Source: a virus
IMG/VR virus record: IMGVR_UViG_3300020190_004843
Span: 85,093-149,092 of that record
Length of the DNA stretch: 64,000 bases
Strand: one strand, 5' to 3'
The notes below the pieces were generated by a model. That model saw only the letters and a program-made list of their open reading frames with translations, made no database searches and was not told where the DNA came from. The stretch's first letter is position 1. The number at the start of each line of letters is the position of its first letter. Below, piece by piece: positions 26,905-34,793 of the stretch. A program made the translations under genes and the position numbers.

Positions 26905-28911
26905 TTATGCTAGATCCTTAATTTTCGGAGAAGCCCCTCTCTCATAGGAGTTTACCACTTTAGCAACTAAGTCCCCCGTCCCCCAAGTTTCTAAAGACGG
27001 ACATTTGGATATCTCTGAAGCACCACTATCATTTTTTAACCCTTGAACAATACAAGAGTATCTTCCATTTCTTAAAGTTTTTAGCGTTGCAACCATACCG
27101 TCCTCTTTCGAAAGATAATTTTGTACCCCTACTTTGTTCATGTTTGTAGAACCTGGTAATTTCCAAGTTGTATTGAATGGGTTATTTCTTCCTCCTTTAC
27201 CTTCCGCTTGTCTCCACGCGTATAAAAATTTTAGATTTTCACTTGTAACAGGTGCATCTAATTCTTGTAACAATCTCTCATAGAAATTTTTATCTGTAAT
27301 ATTTCCTGTATCTATTTCTTTTTTTGTTTGGATTTTTGAGAGATCATTTTCTGAAAAATTTCTTATCACCAACATGGCTGCGAGATATCTTAAATCAAAT
27401 CCATCGATTTTTCCATCTGATGAAATGGAAACTGATTTTTGAAATTCTTTGGTTGCATTTTCTGTTTCAGGACCGAACTTTCCATCAACTCCCCATTTTG
27501 GTAAGGAAAATCCTAAAAATTGTAATGCGGTTTGAATTGCTTCAACTTCTTTCTCGTATTTTATATTTTTCGGATAGTACTGAAAAGACTTATTTGTTTC
27601 AGCAAGCTTAATCAATTCCTGTATAAAGTTTGATTTTCCAACAATGTTAGATATTTCTTCATCCTCACTGAATTTTTTACCATACTTACCCAACTTCTGT
27701 CCTTGAGCACATTTTAAACTTCCATCATCATTCAAAAATTCTCTTATATTGTGCCCCCATTCTATTCCAATGTGAACATGATCATATGAACTATTTGGGA
27801 AATCCATCACGTATCCTAACAATTGACCACATTCTACTTTACTACCCTTTCTAATTTGTACTCCTTTTAAATGAGTGTAGTATATGTCAGGAAGACCATT
27901 ATCGCTATCAATTGTGAAGCTTTGACCATATAATTTTTTTCCCTTTGTTTTAATTACATCATCACCATAATCGGTAAATGTTTTTAACGTACCCCCCGCC
28001 AGAGCAAAAACAGGATCTCCGACAGATGCTTTAACATCCCATGCGTTTGCTGAAGCCCATCCACTTTGACCGGCATGTGCCCCATCCTTTGGTATACTCA
28101 TATTCTCACCTCCAAGTAAATGTCCACTTGAAGGTGCTTCTTGTAAAAATTTAATTATACTTTCTTTCAAAGATTGTTCTATTGATAATTCTTGATCTAC
28201 GTAATTGTTGTATGTATTAAATAATTTTTCAATCATTCCGTTTCTTCTTAGAAATTTGAAAGTAAGATTTTCATAAGAAAGTTCACCCTCTTTTTCCAGT
28301 CCTGATTTTCTATATTCTTTGAGTTTGTCTTTTAAATCCCCAATCATCTTTTTCCCTTTTTCCAAATCATCTTTATCAAGTGACTCTAAAGCATTTTCGA
28401 TTTTTTCATTCCAGTTCTTCACTTTATCTTCTATGACAGACTTATCAATTTTATTTTTCATCTTTTCAGGTCTATTAATCCACTCATCATCCATAACTGA
28501 ATAAACTCCTGAACTATCATGTTTCTCATCGTCACCCTGAGCATATAACTCTACATCATATCCGAAGATTTTGATGTCGTGTTTTTCGTTAAAAAGTTGT
28601 TTTTTTAAATTAAATAACTCTTTGTAAGTTTCCTCATGTTTACCAAATTTTTTCAAATCTACAATAACATGAAGATCAAAGTCTGAATATTCTGACCAGT
28701 TGAAGTTTGATAAAGATCCTGTTAGAGTAATATCTTCAACAAAAGCATCTTCACCCAAATAATCAATGAATTGGTTAGCGATCTTCATCAAACCCTTTCT
28801 GACTTTGGGTTTCATTTTAGATTTTTTTGGATCATCAGAATTCTCCCAAATTTTTGGGTTAAGGGTGTCCCTCAGTGTAAAACTGTCAAGTATTTTTTGG
28901 AAATTACTCAT
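26905..28911 (-). CDS. Fusion: nucleotidyltransferase, M23 endopeptidase, peptidoglycan-binding and lysozyme-like domains
   Basis: A 668-residue protein. Residues 45-125 are a Pol-beta-type nucleotidyltransferase: TGSLSNF (Gly65-Ser66), D77-x-D79 and a third acid near FGYDVEL. After a helical linker ending KFLQEAPSS (256-262), about 265-400 form an M23 metallopeptidase with AWDVKA and the HVHIGIEWG zinc motif. About 455-515 form a PG_binding_1-type repeat (VDGKFGPETENATKEFQ). Residues 545-668 resemble a lysozyme-type domain (AWRQAEGKGGRNNPFNTT, then VGVQNY). A late-type box 4 nt upstream and virion-gene context suggest a particle-borne wall-degrading protein. The LQE-A linker fits a prohead-protease site. 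Confidence 0.75.
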   Translation of the reverse strand: MSNFQKILDSFTLRDTLNPKIWENSDDPKKSKMKPKVRKGLMKIANQFIDYLGEDAFVEDITLTGSLSNFNWSEYSDFDLHVIVDLKKFGKHEETYKELFNLKKQLFNEKHDIKIFGYDVELYAQGDDEKHDSSGVYSVMDDEWINRPEKMKNKIDKSVIEDKVKNWNEKIENALESLDKDDLEKGKKMIGDLKDKLKEYRKSGLEKEGELSYENLTFKFLRRNGMIEKLFNTYNNYVDQELSIEQSLKESIIKFLQEAPSSGHLLGGENMSIPKDGAHAGQSGWASANAWDVKASVGDPVFALAGGTLKTFTDYGDDVIKTKGKKLYGQSFTIDSDNGLPDIYYTHLKGVQIRKGSKVECGQLLGYVMDFPNSSYDHVHIGIEWGHNIREFLNDDGSLKCAQGQKLGKYGKKFSEDEEISNIVGKSNFIQELIKLAETNKSFQYYPKNIKYEKEVEAIQTALQFLGFSLPKWGVDGKFGPETENATKEFQKSVSISSDGKIDGFDLRYLAAMLVIRNFSENDLSKIQTKKEIDTGNITDKNFYERLLQELDAPVTSENLKFLYAWRQAEGKGGRNNPFNTTWKLPGSTNMNKVGVQNYLSKEDGMVATLKTLRNGRYSCIVQGLKNDSGASEISKCPSLETWGTGDLVAKVVNSYERGASPKIKDLA

Positions 28912-28915
28912 CTGA

Positions 28916-28923
28916 TATAAATA
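28916..28923 (-). promoter_or_regulatory. Late-type promoter box TATTTATA (minus strand)
   Basis: Exact octamer ending 4 nt before the ATG at 28911; leaderless transcript predicted. Confidence 0.65.
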
Positions 28924-28932
28924 CTCAGTGAG

Positions 28933-29175
28933 CTAGAGTTTTTTGTAAGAAAACTTTTTAGCTATTTCACTCATAAAAAACTTACCCTGAGATTCAGCCA
29001 TTCTGAATTTGGTGTAAGTTGAGTGAGGTACATCGCTATATTCGTAAATCAATCCGTTATTGAATTCACAAACTAGTGATTTTAGTTCTGTGTCGTATGT
29101 TGTTTTACTAATATTTGATGACACAATCTCGTTAATAATTTTAAATCCGTCAATCGTCTCTTTTTTTACTGCCAT
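28933..29175 (-). CDS. KTSC-domain protein
   Basis: An 80-residue protein that matches the KTSC pattern: SNISKTTYD, then LVCEFNNGLIYEYSDVPHSTY and AESQGKFFMSEIAKKFSYKKL in order (short motifs only quoted). KTSC is a small domain of unknown role, common in phages and sometimes fused to lysyl-tRNA synthetase-like proteins. It overlaps the gene upstream by 26 bp. Confidence 0.7.
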   Translation of the reverse strand: MAVKKETIDGFKIINEIVSSNISKTTYDTELKSLVCEFNNGLIYEYSDVPHSTYTKFRMAESQGKFFMSEIAKKFSYKKL

Positions 29176-29464
29176 TTTCTAAAGGGGTTATAAGATTAAT
29201 TTTATTCATTATTGACTGTAAATAAAGCCGAAAATCCTCATCCCGTACTTCGAAACCAAAGGCTCGAAGTTGTTTTTTTAATTCACTGATAAGCATCCCT
29301 ATTTCATTTCCGATTTCAAAAATTCTTTCGGGACCAGAACTTATATTTTTTAATTGTTCCTCAGTGTATCCCAACTCTTGGAACATAATTCTTAACTCAA
29401 GATATTTTTGTAATATCTCTTGAGCCGATAAAGTATCTTCAACAAATTTTTTCCAATTATCCAT
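29150..29464 (-). CDS. Helical protein of unknown function
   Basis: A 104-residue helical protein starting MDNWKKFVEDTLSAQE. The chosen ATG at 29464 is preceded by TATTTACA three bases upstream; a longer frame would start inside the preceding terminator hairpin and is rejected. No family recognised. It shares its transcript with the KTSC gene. Confidence 0.55.
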   Translation of the reverse strand: MDNWKKFVEDTLSAQEILQKYLELRIMFQELGYTEEQLKNISSGPERIFEIGNEIGMLISELKKQLRAFGFEVRDEDFRLYLQSIMNKINLITPLENGSKKRDD

Positions 29465-29467
29465 CAA

Positions 29468-29475
29468 TGTAAATA
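29468..29475 (-). promoter_or_regulatory. Late-type promoter box (TATTTACA variant)
   Basis: One mismatch from TATTTATA, ending 3 nt before the ATG at 29464 and just after a hairpin. Confidence 0.45.
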
Positions 29476-29477
29476 CA

Positions 29478-29504
29478 AATCCCCCACTTTTTAGGTAGGG
29501 GATT
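29478..29504 (-). terminator. Hairpin after the Hsp20 gene
   Basis: AATCCCC and GGGGATT arms around a 13-nt loop. The T tract is weak, so termination may be partial. Confidence 0.5.
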
Positions 29505-29524
29505 CGATCTTGAATGAGCATTTA

Positions 29525-29920
29525 TTATAAAATCGAAATTTTCTTTTTCTCTTGTTTTTTAAATCCTGGAATAAATACAGTCAATAAACCGTCTTCGATT
29601 GTTGCTTCGATTAATTCTAGATTATGGTCTGTACCGAGTTTGAATTGTTTGTTTATGGATTTGTAAATTTCTTCCCCGTTCATCTTATATTTTCTTTTCC
29701 CTTGAATTGCCATAACACCGTCCTCGATTTCAACTTTTAAGTTTTCTTTGTTAAATCCTGGCGCTTCGAATAATAGGTAAGCTCCATCTTTAGTTTGATT
29801 AACCTCGTAATTGTTTTCGCTATCTGTTTTAGAGATTACAGAGGTTTTTGAGTACGTGTTAGGATTTTGGTTGAATAATCTTTCGAAGATTTCATTCAAA
29901 TCGTTTGGTCCGTAAATCAT
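29525..29920 (-). CDS. Small heat-shock protein (Hsp20 / alpha-crystallin)
   Basis: A 131-residue protein. The alpha-crystallin domain covers about 40-125: YLLFEAPGFNKENLKVEIED and then ATIEDGLLTVFIPG, which holds the conserved A-x-x-x-n-G-L-L/V-x-V/I motif. A short C-terminal K-K-I-S-I provides the I-x-I-type tail. sHsps hold unfolding proteins for refolding by Clp/Hsp70. It is divergently paired with a ClpC-like unfoldase gene across a 194-bp control region, strongly suggesting a joint role. Confidence 0.85.
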   Translation of the reverse strand: MIYGPNDLNEIFERLFNQNPNTYSKTSVISKTDSENNYEVNQTKDGAYLLFEAPGFNKENLKVEIEDGVMAIQGKRKYKMNGEEIYKSINKQFKLGTDHNLELIEATIEDGLLTVFIPGFKKQEKKKISIL

Positions 29921-29988
29921 AGTAGTTTTTTTTTAAATTTATTATTTATTTAATAAATTATCAATATTGATGCCGTCTTATTTGTGAT

Positions 29989-30060
29989 GACAATTTGATT
30001 GTTTAAAATTAATCAATAAGACAAATTGACAGAAAAAAAAATAATTAAAGACAATTTGTC
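29989..30060. promoter_or_regulatory. Three GACAAWTTG repeats in the Hsp20/Clp divergent control region
   Basis: GACAATTTG (29989-29997), GACAAATTGAC (30020-30030) and GACAATTTGTC (30050-30060) are spaced 31 and 30 bp apart, about three helical turns. The last is a palindrome about a central T. A further inverted repeat TTGATT...AATCAA lies at about 29995-30016. The layout suggests a cooperative operator for both genes. Confidence 0.55.
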
Positions 30061-30114
30061 AAAATAATTGTTTATGTCCAGATTTTGATACATCTTTGAA
30101 AAAAAATATCAAAT

Positions 30115-32124
30115 ATGAATGATCTTATTGATGACGAAGAAAAAATGATGAGTAAGAAAAAACAGACCTCTGATAGTCTAACACCTGTATTAGATAATTT
30201 TAGTAGAGACCTAATCAAATTGGCAGAACAGGGAAAACTGGATCCTGTTATCGGAAGGGATAAAGAAATTATGAGAATTGCTCAAATTCTATCCCGTAGA
30301 AAAAAAAATAACCCAATAATTGTTGGTGAGCCTGGTTGTGGTAAAACTGCAATTGTAGAAGGTCTCGCTATGAAAATTTATAATGGTGAATGTCCGAAGA
30401 ATTTGATTGACAAAAGAATTGTGAACCTCGATATCAACTCAATTGTTGCTGGCACAAAGTATCGTGGGCAATTCGAAGAAAGATTGAAGGTAATCATTGA
30501 AGAGCTTCAAGCTAATCCAAATGTGGTTGTTTTTATAGACGAAATCCACACTATTGTAGGTGCTGGTAACGCATCGGGTTCATTGGATGCATCTAACATC
30601 TTCAAACCTGCTCTTTCTCGTGGTGAGATTCAGTGTATTGGTGCGACAACTTTGGATGAGTACAGAACCAATTTTGAAAAAGACGGAGCACTTGAAAGAA
30701 GATTTCAAAAAATTACGGTGGAGGGTGCTACAAAAGAAGAAACATTACTTATTTTAAAAAACTCGAAAGACAAATACGAGTCTTTTCACAAAGTAATATA
30801 TCCCGATGGAGTGTTAGAAGCTTGTGTTAAATTAGCTGACCGTTATATTACTGATCGTGAGTTTCCCGACAAAGCTTTCGACATTCTTGATGAAGTAGGT
30901 GCTCGAACTCAACTTGAAATGAAAATTCCAGTGGCTATTGAGGAGTTGAAACAAAAGGCTTCTGAGATCAAACAACTCAAAATGGACGTTGTTAAAAAAC
31001 AGAATTACGAACAAGCTGCAGAACTACGTGACAAAGAAAGAAAGATTATTGTCAAACTTGAAGACGCTAAGAGAAAGTTTGAAGAAGAATTGTCTCAATC
31101 GAAAAAAGAAATTTCTTTGGAGTTGGTTTATGAAGTTGTTTCCTCAATGACTAAAATCCCTGTCTCAAAAATGTCAATTGACGATACTAAAGCTCTTGTC
31201 AATTTAGATTCTGTTCTAAAAGACAGAGTCATCGGCCAAGACGCCGCAGTTCTAAAAATTGTAAAATCAATTCGCAGAAACAGACTTGGTATCAAAGATC
31301 CAAATCGGCCTATCGGTTCTTTCATTTTCTTGGGGTCTACAGGTGTAGGTAAAACACATTTGGCTAAACAACTCGCAAAAGAAATCTTCGGTACGGAGGA
31401 CTCTCTAATCCGTGTTGACATGAGCGAATATCAAGAAAAACATACAATCTCAAAATTAGTTGGTGCCCCCCCTGGTTACGTAGGTTACGATGAAGGTGGT
31501 CAACTCACTGAACAAGTCAAGAACAAACCCTACTCCGTAATTCTTTTCGATGAGATTGAAAAAGCTCACAAGGACATCTTCTCAGTTCTTTTACAAATAC
31601 TAGACGATGGTCATGTCACTGATAGTTTAGGAAGAAAGATAAATTTTAGAAATACCTTAATCATCATGACCTCAAATTTAGGTGTGAAAAAACTACAAGA
31701 TTTTGGAACTGGTATTGGATTCAATTCTTCAAAATACGGTTCTGATGAGCAGAAAAAGGAAATTCTTATAAAAGAAATGAAAAATTTTTTCTCTCCTGAG
31801 TTTTTGAACCGTGTTGATGATATTATCACATTCAACGCATTGAAAGAAGATGATATTAGAAAAATAACTGAGATTGAAATCAAGAAATTAATTGTTCGGC
31901 TCCATGAAATGAACTACAAAATATCATACGATCAATCTTTAGTGGATTACATCTCCAAAGTTGGGTATGATGAACTCTATGGGGCGAGACCTCTAAAAAG
32001 AGCAATCCAAGACAAAGTAGAGGATTTGGTTTCCGAGGAGGTACTCAAAGGTAATGTAAAGGAAGGGACACAATACAAAGTTATCGTGGACTGTGAAGAA
32101 ATAAAACTAAAGAAAGGAAAATAA
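30115..32124 (+). CDS. ClpC/ClpA-like AAA+ unfoldase lacking the N-terminal domain
   Basis: A 669-residue protein with two AAA+ modules. D1 has Walker A GEPGCGKT (71-78) and Walker B VVVFIDE (137-143). D2 has Walker A GSTGVGKT (407-414) and VILFDE (475-480). A UVR-like helix ([17 protein letters not shown], about 293-309) marks it as ClpC-type. The loop GTGIGFN (IGF at 534-536) matches the ClpP-docking tripeptide. The double Clp_N repeat is missing; only about 45 residues precede D1. It likely feeds host ClpP or works alone as a disaggregase with the adjacent Hsp20. Confidence 0.88.
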   Translation: MNDLIDDEEKMMSKKKQTSDSLTPVLDNFSRDLIKLAEQGKLDPVIGRDKEIMRIAQILSRRKKNNPIIVGEPGCGKTAIVEGLAMKIYNGECPKNLIDKRIVNLDINSIVAGTKYRGQFEERLKVIIEELQANPNVVVFIDEIHTIVGAGNASGSLDASNIFKPALSRGEIQCIGATTLDEYRTNFEKDGALERRFQKITVEGATKEETLLILKNSKDKYESFHKVIYPDGVLEACVKLADRYITDREFPDKAFDILDEVGARTQLEMKIPVAIEELKQKASEIKQLKMDVVKKQNYEQAAELRDKERKIIVKLEDAKRKFEEELSQSKKEISLELVYEVVSSMTKIPVSKMSIDDTKALVNLDSVLKDRVIGQDAAVLKIVKSIRRNRLGIKDPNRPIGSFIFLGSTGVGKTHLAKQLAKEIFGTEDSLIRVDMSEYQEKHTISKLVGAPPGYVGYDEGGQLTEQVKNKPYSVILFDEIEKAHKDIFSVLLQILDDGHVTDSLGRKINFRNTLIIMTSNLGVKKLQDFGTGIGFNSSKYGSDEQKKEILIKEMKNFFSPEFLNRVDDIITFNALKEDDIRKITEIEIKKLIVRLHEMNYKISYDQSLVDYISKVGYDELYGARPLKRAIQDKVEDLVSEEVLKGNVKEGTQYKVIVDCEEIKLKKGK

Positions 32125-32150
32125 AAAAGGGGGTCTAAACCCCCTTTTTT
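32124..32150. terminator. Bidirectional terminator between Clp and peptidase genes
   Basis: AAAAAGGGGG-TCTAAA-CCCCCTTTTT hairpin with A and T runs on both sides, so it can stop both convergent genes. Confidence 0.85.
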
Positions 32151-32990
32151 TTAATCCCATAATCTACCAATTTTTTGTGTGGGTACACTTTTCTTATAGT
32201 GTAACTTGTATCCTAAATTCTCAATCATTTTTCTACCCATATTGATTCCATTGAAAACATCTTCAACAACGACATATTCATTTTGTGAATGATAGTCGTA
32301 ATAACCAATAGAGAAATTGATACAAGAAAAATTGAATTTAGATCTAAGAGCCCATACGTCTGTATATGGGTGGGTCATATAATCCATGTCAGCATTTACC
32401 ATACCTTCAGTCAATACTTGATCACACACTTTGAAAAATTCTGAATCTCTGTCAAACAGTTGTTGTCCAAAACATCTTTCTGTAATCATCCAATTTTCGG
32501 GTGCGTCAAATTGAATGACATACCCCACATCTTCGAAAAAACTATCATTAGCTTTTTGTGACCCGTGACAACCAGTTTCTTCAGAAGCGAAAAATCCTGC
32601 TTTGAGAAATGGCATCTCTTTAAGTAAAGTTAAACAGGCAAAAACACCAGCTTTATTATCACCACCTATTCCAATCGGTAGACCCTGATTACTGTATGCT
32701 TTATAGGCTAATTTTATTTCTCCTTGTGCATTTGGAAGTTTTTCTTCACGAACATTGATTGTGTCTATGTTATGTACTGTGTCAGTGTGAGCAACAACAC
32801 AAGGGTAATAAAATCCTTTAGGAACCTCACCTGTTTTTTTTGTAACGTAAACGTTGTGACTTTTATCTACTTGGTAATCTAAACCCTCCTTTTTACACCA
32901 ATTGATGAGATATTTGACCATCTCACCTTCTTGATAGGTTTTGGTTGGGACACTCAAGACAGATTTTAATAACTGTAAATCTTGATTCAT
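32151..32990 (-). CDS. M20-type (peptidase T-like) metallopeptidase
   Basis: A 279-residue protein. Zinc-site motifs of the M20/M28 clan appear in order: VVAHTDTV (about 67-74), GIGGDNKAGVFA (about 107-118), FASEETGCHGS (about 134-144) and a late HSQNEY (about 244-249). Family members are peptidases or amidohydrolases; here it could finish degrading peptides released by a Clp machine. It is shorter than cellular peptidase T (about 400), lacking most of the dimerisation lid. It lies between the Clp gene and tmRNA. Confidence 0.75.
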   Translation of the reverse strand: MNQDLQLLKSVLSVPTKTYQEGEMVKYLINWCKKEGLDYQVDKSHNVYVTKKTGEVPKGFYYPCVVAHTDTVHNIDTINVREEKLPNAQGEIKLAYKAYSNQGLPIGIGGDNKAGVFACLTLLKEMPFLKAGFFASEETGCHGSQKANDSFFEDVGYVIQFDAPENWMITERCFGQQLFDRDSEFFKVCDQVLTEGMVNADMDYMTHPYTDVWALRSKFNFSCINFSIGYYDYHSQNEYVVVEDVFNGINMGRKMIENLGYKLHYKKSVPTQKIGRLWD

Positions 32991-33023
32991 TAGTAAAAAT
33001 TTACTACAAAGGTAGGTAAAGTT

Positions 33024-34067
33024 TTACACATCACCAAAAGGTGAACCAAATAATTCTGGTTGATAGAGTAATTTGTAAAAATTCTCCTCAGAAACTTTTC
33101 TTGATATTGATTTCAAACCCTTTCTTAGAATCACTTCAATTTTCATATCATCTTTATCAAAGTCCTTAATTCTAAATGTTGCCCCTTTTAAATTGGGTAA
33201 TTCATATACAACACCAACCTTGAACTTCTTGGTAATTCTATCGTAAAGTTGTACAAACTCAATTATCCTGTCATCTTCCTCAACTCTATCTTTCATTTTA
33301 TCAATCTGCCATGAAGCTTCTCTGTTAAAACTCTCTTTGTCAAAATTTGAATTGTAAGCCCATTCGTAACTCTCTTCAGACCAATTCCATCCGTGGTCCT
33401 CATCGTCAAAAATCGATTCGAATAAATCTTTGAAATTCAACCATATCTTACCATTTTTCACGTATAACATTATCAATTGGCCAACTGTGGTAGAAATTGT
33501 ATCCCAACTACGAACAACCTTGAATTCGTTTTTTTCCAAGACTTCAGATAACTCTTCATCAATTACACTTTTTGCTTTTTCTGCTGCCGATCTTTCGATT
33601 TCCGAGCTGTAATCACCAACTATATTGGTCGTTTCTCTTGTGAATACCTTCATCATTATTTCTGCAGCTCTTTTATTTGTCGGTTCCTCAGAGCCGAGCT
33701 CTTCGTAGTTAAATGCGGGATCAACATTTTTCAAAATGTATATTAGTGTATCGAGATTTTCATCGGATAGAACATTAAAAATATTATACCCTTCTAAGAA
33801 ATCATTAATAACTTGAGACTCATCCAAAAAACCCCAATTTTGATTTGGTGAGAAAATATTGTTCACGAAGTAGATATCGTCATGTGAAACTCCCAATCTT
33901 TTCAAAAGATCATCGTCCCTTTGAAACTCGAATTGTATTTCAGTCAGTCCCTTAACTGAATTTTCAACAACTCTGTACACCATAGGATCGGCTCTTTCAA
34001 TATCGTACTTATCTGCCTGTCCTCTGACGTATTTCCTTAATGTTTGAAATAATTCACTTGATGCCAA
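33024..34067 (-). CDS. Unknown 347-residue protein with late-type promoter
   Basis: No family recognised. It has an acidic, helical N-terminal half, a Trp/Glu/Ser-rich middle (HGWNWSEESYEWAYNS) and a beta-rich end. No ATG is available: the start is TTG at 34067, with an in-frame ATT six bases upstream as an alternative. A TATTTATA box lies 14 nt upstream, so late expression is likely. Possibly a virion or assembly protein. Confidence 0.5.
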   Translation of the reverse strand: MASSELFQTLRKYVRGQADKYDIERADPMVYRVVENSVKGLTEIQFEFQRDDDLLKRLGVSHDDIYFVNNIFSPNQNWGFLDESQVINDFLEGYNIFNVLSDENLDTLIYILKNVDPAFNYEELGSEEPTNKRAAEIMMKVFTRETTNIVGDYSSEIERSAAEKAKSVIDEELSEVLEKNEFKVVRSWDTISTTVGQLIMLYVKNGKIWLNFKDLFESIFDDEDHGWNWSEESYEWAYNSNFDKESFNREASWQIDKMKDRVEEDDRIIEFVQLYDRITKKFKVGVVYELPNLKGATFRIKDFDKDDMKIEVILRKGLKSISRKVSEENFYKLLYQPELFGSPFGDV

Positions 34068-34081
34068 AACAATGATTTTAT

Positions 34082-34089
34082 TATAAATA
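34082..34089 (-). promoter_or_regulatory. Late-type promoter box TATTTATA (minus strand)
   Basis: Exact octamer 14 nt before the TTG at 34067. Confidence 0.55.
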
Positions 34090-34098
34090 TAAATTTCG

Positions 34099-34130
34099 TT
34101 TGGATTAGAAACTATTTATTCTTACCTTTA
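34099..34130 (+). promoter_or_regulatory. Host-type promoter for the tmRNA (TTTG-N20-TACCTTTA)
   Basis: TTTG at 34099-34102 and TACCTTTA at 34123-34130, one mismatch from TAnnTTTG. It lies about 20 nt before the mature 5' end at 34151. Confidence 0.55.
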
Positions 34131-34150
34131 AAAAAGTTATTTGAAATTAT

Positions 34151-34570
34151 GGGGATGAATGGAATTGATTGGTGTGTGTAGTTATAAGTGGCACGTAGGA
34201 GCTGAATTAACTCCTTAAAAACTAATTTGAAACGTAAATGGCGAAACTTTCGCTAAACTTTCTGCTATCGGTCTTATCCGTGAGGAAAGTGTTGTTGCAG
34301 CTTAATAGTTGAGAACAACGTCGGGTCGGCAAGGACATATAACCTAGGAACAGAAGTCCATGAGGTCTGACAAATACCACGTGATTAAGTTCAGAAAATT
34401 TGTCAGGAGGTGTTTTCGGTTCAATCCGACTTAATAGGAACCGACCACATTTGTAAGTTTTGATGGAAAAATAAGAACTTTCTATTTGTTGATTGAGAAC
34501 CAATCAAATAAACGTGTAGTCACTTATAGGTATCGCAAACAAGACGCGGGTTCGAATCCCGCCATCTCCA
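34151..34570 (+). ncRNA. ssrA: Transfer-messenger RNA (tmRNA)
   Basis: The 5' end GGGGATG pairs with CATCTCC at 34563-34569 to form the acceptor stem, and the T-arm GCGGGTTCGAATCCCGC precedes it. The 5' half carries the D-like loop after GAATGGAATTGATT. The tag frame begins at GGC 34240 and runs 21 codons, starting G-E-T-F-A-K and ending E-S-V-V-A-A, then TAA TAG (34303-34308). The A-A end fits a Clp/Lon degron, and the G-E-T start matches Bacteroidota tags, though those are usually shorter. CCA is not encoded. tmRNA with SmpB frees stalled ribosomes and tags the product for proteolysis; a Clp unfoldase gene lies 2 kb away. Confidence 0.9.
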
Positions 34571-34582
34571 CAAAAAAATTTT

Positions 34583-34763
34583 CAATGTTTATCAGAGTGT
34601 TATATTCTGTTAAACATTTCTTAACATAGATGTTTGACAACTTGGAGGATTAAGGTTATACTTATTGGAGTATTGAATAGGAGAGATAGTTTGTGAAACA
34701 TTATTTTTACCAATCCCATATAGAAATTAAACAAGTCCCGTTGACCTCGTGTCGCGGGATTTC
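34583..34763 (+). other. Non-coding gap between tmRNA and TonB receptor, with two hairpins
   Basis: AATGTTTA...TAAACATT arms (34583-34619) could end the tmRNA precursor. A second hairpin with TCCCG and CGGGA arms (34733-34763), followed by TTTCTT, is terminator-like. No open frame of note lies between them. Confidence 0.45.
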
Positions 34764-34764
34764 T

Positions 34765-34772
34765 TATTTATA
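34765..34772 (+). promoter_or_regulatory. Late-type promoter box TATTTATA before the TonB receptor
   Basis: Exact octamer 21 nt before the ATG at 34794, directly behind a terminator-like hairpin. It implies that the phage late programme reads the receptor gene. Confidence 0.6.
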
Positions 34773-34793
34773 AACCAATAAACAAAAAAAAAC

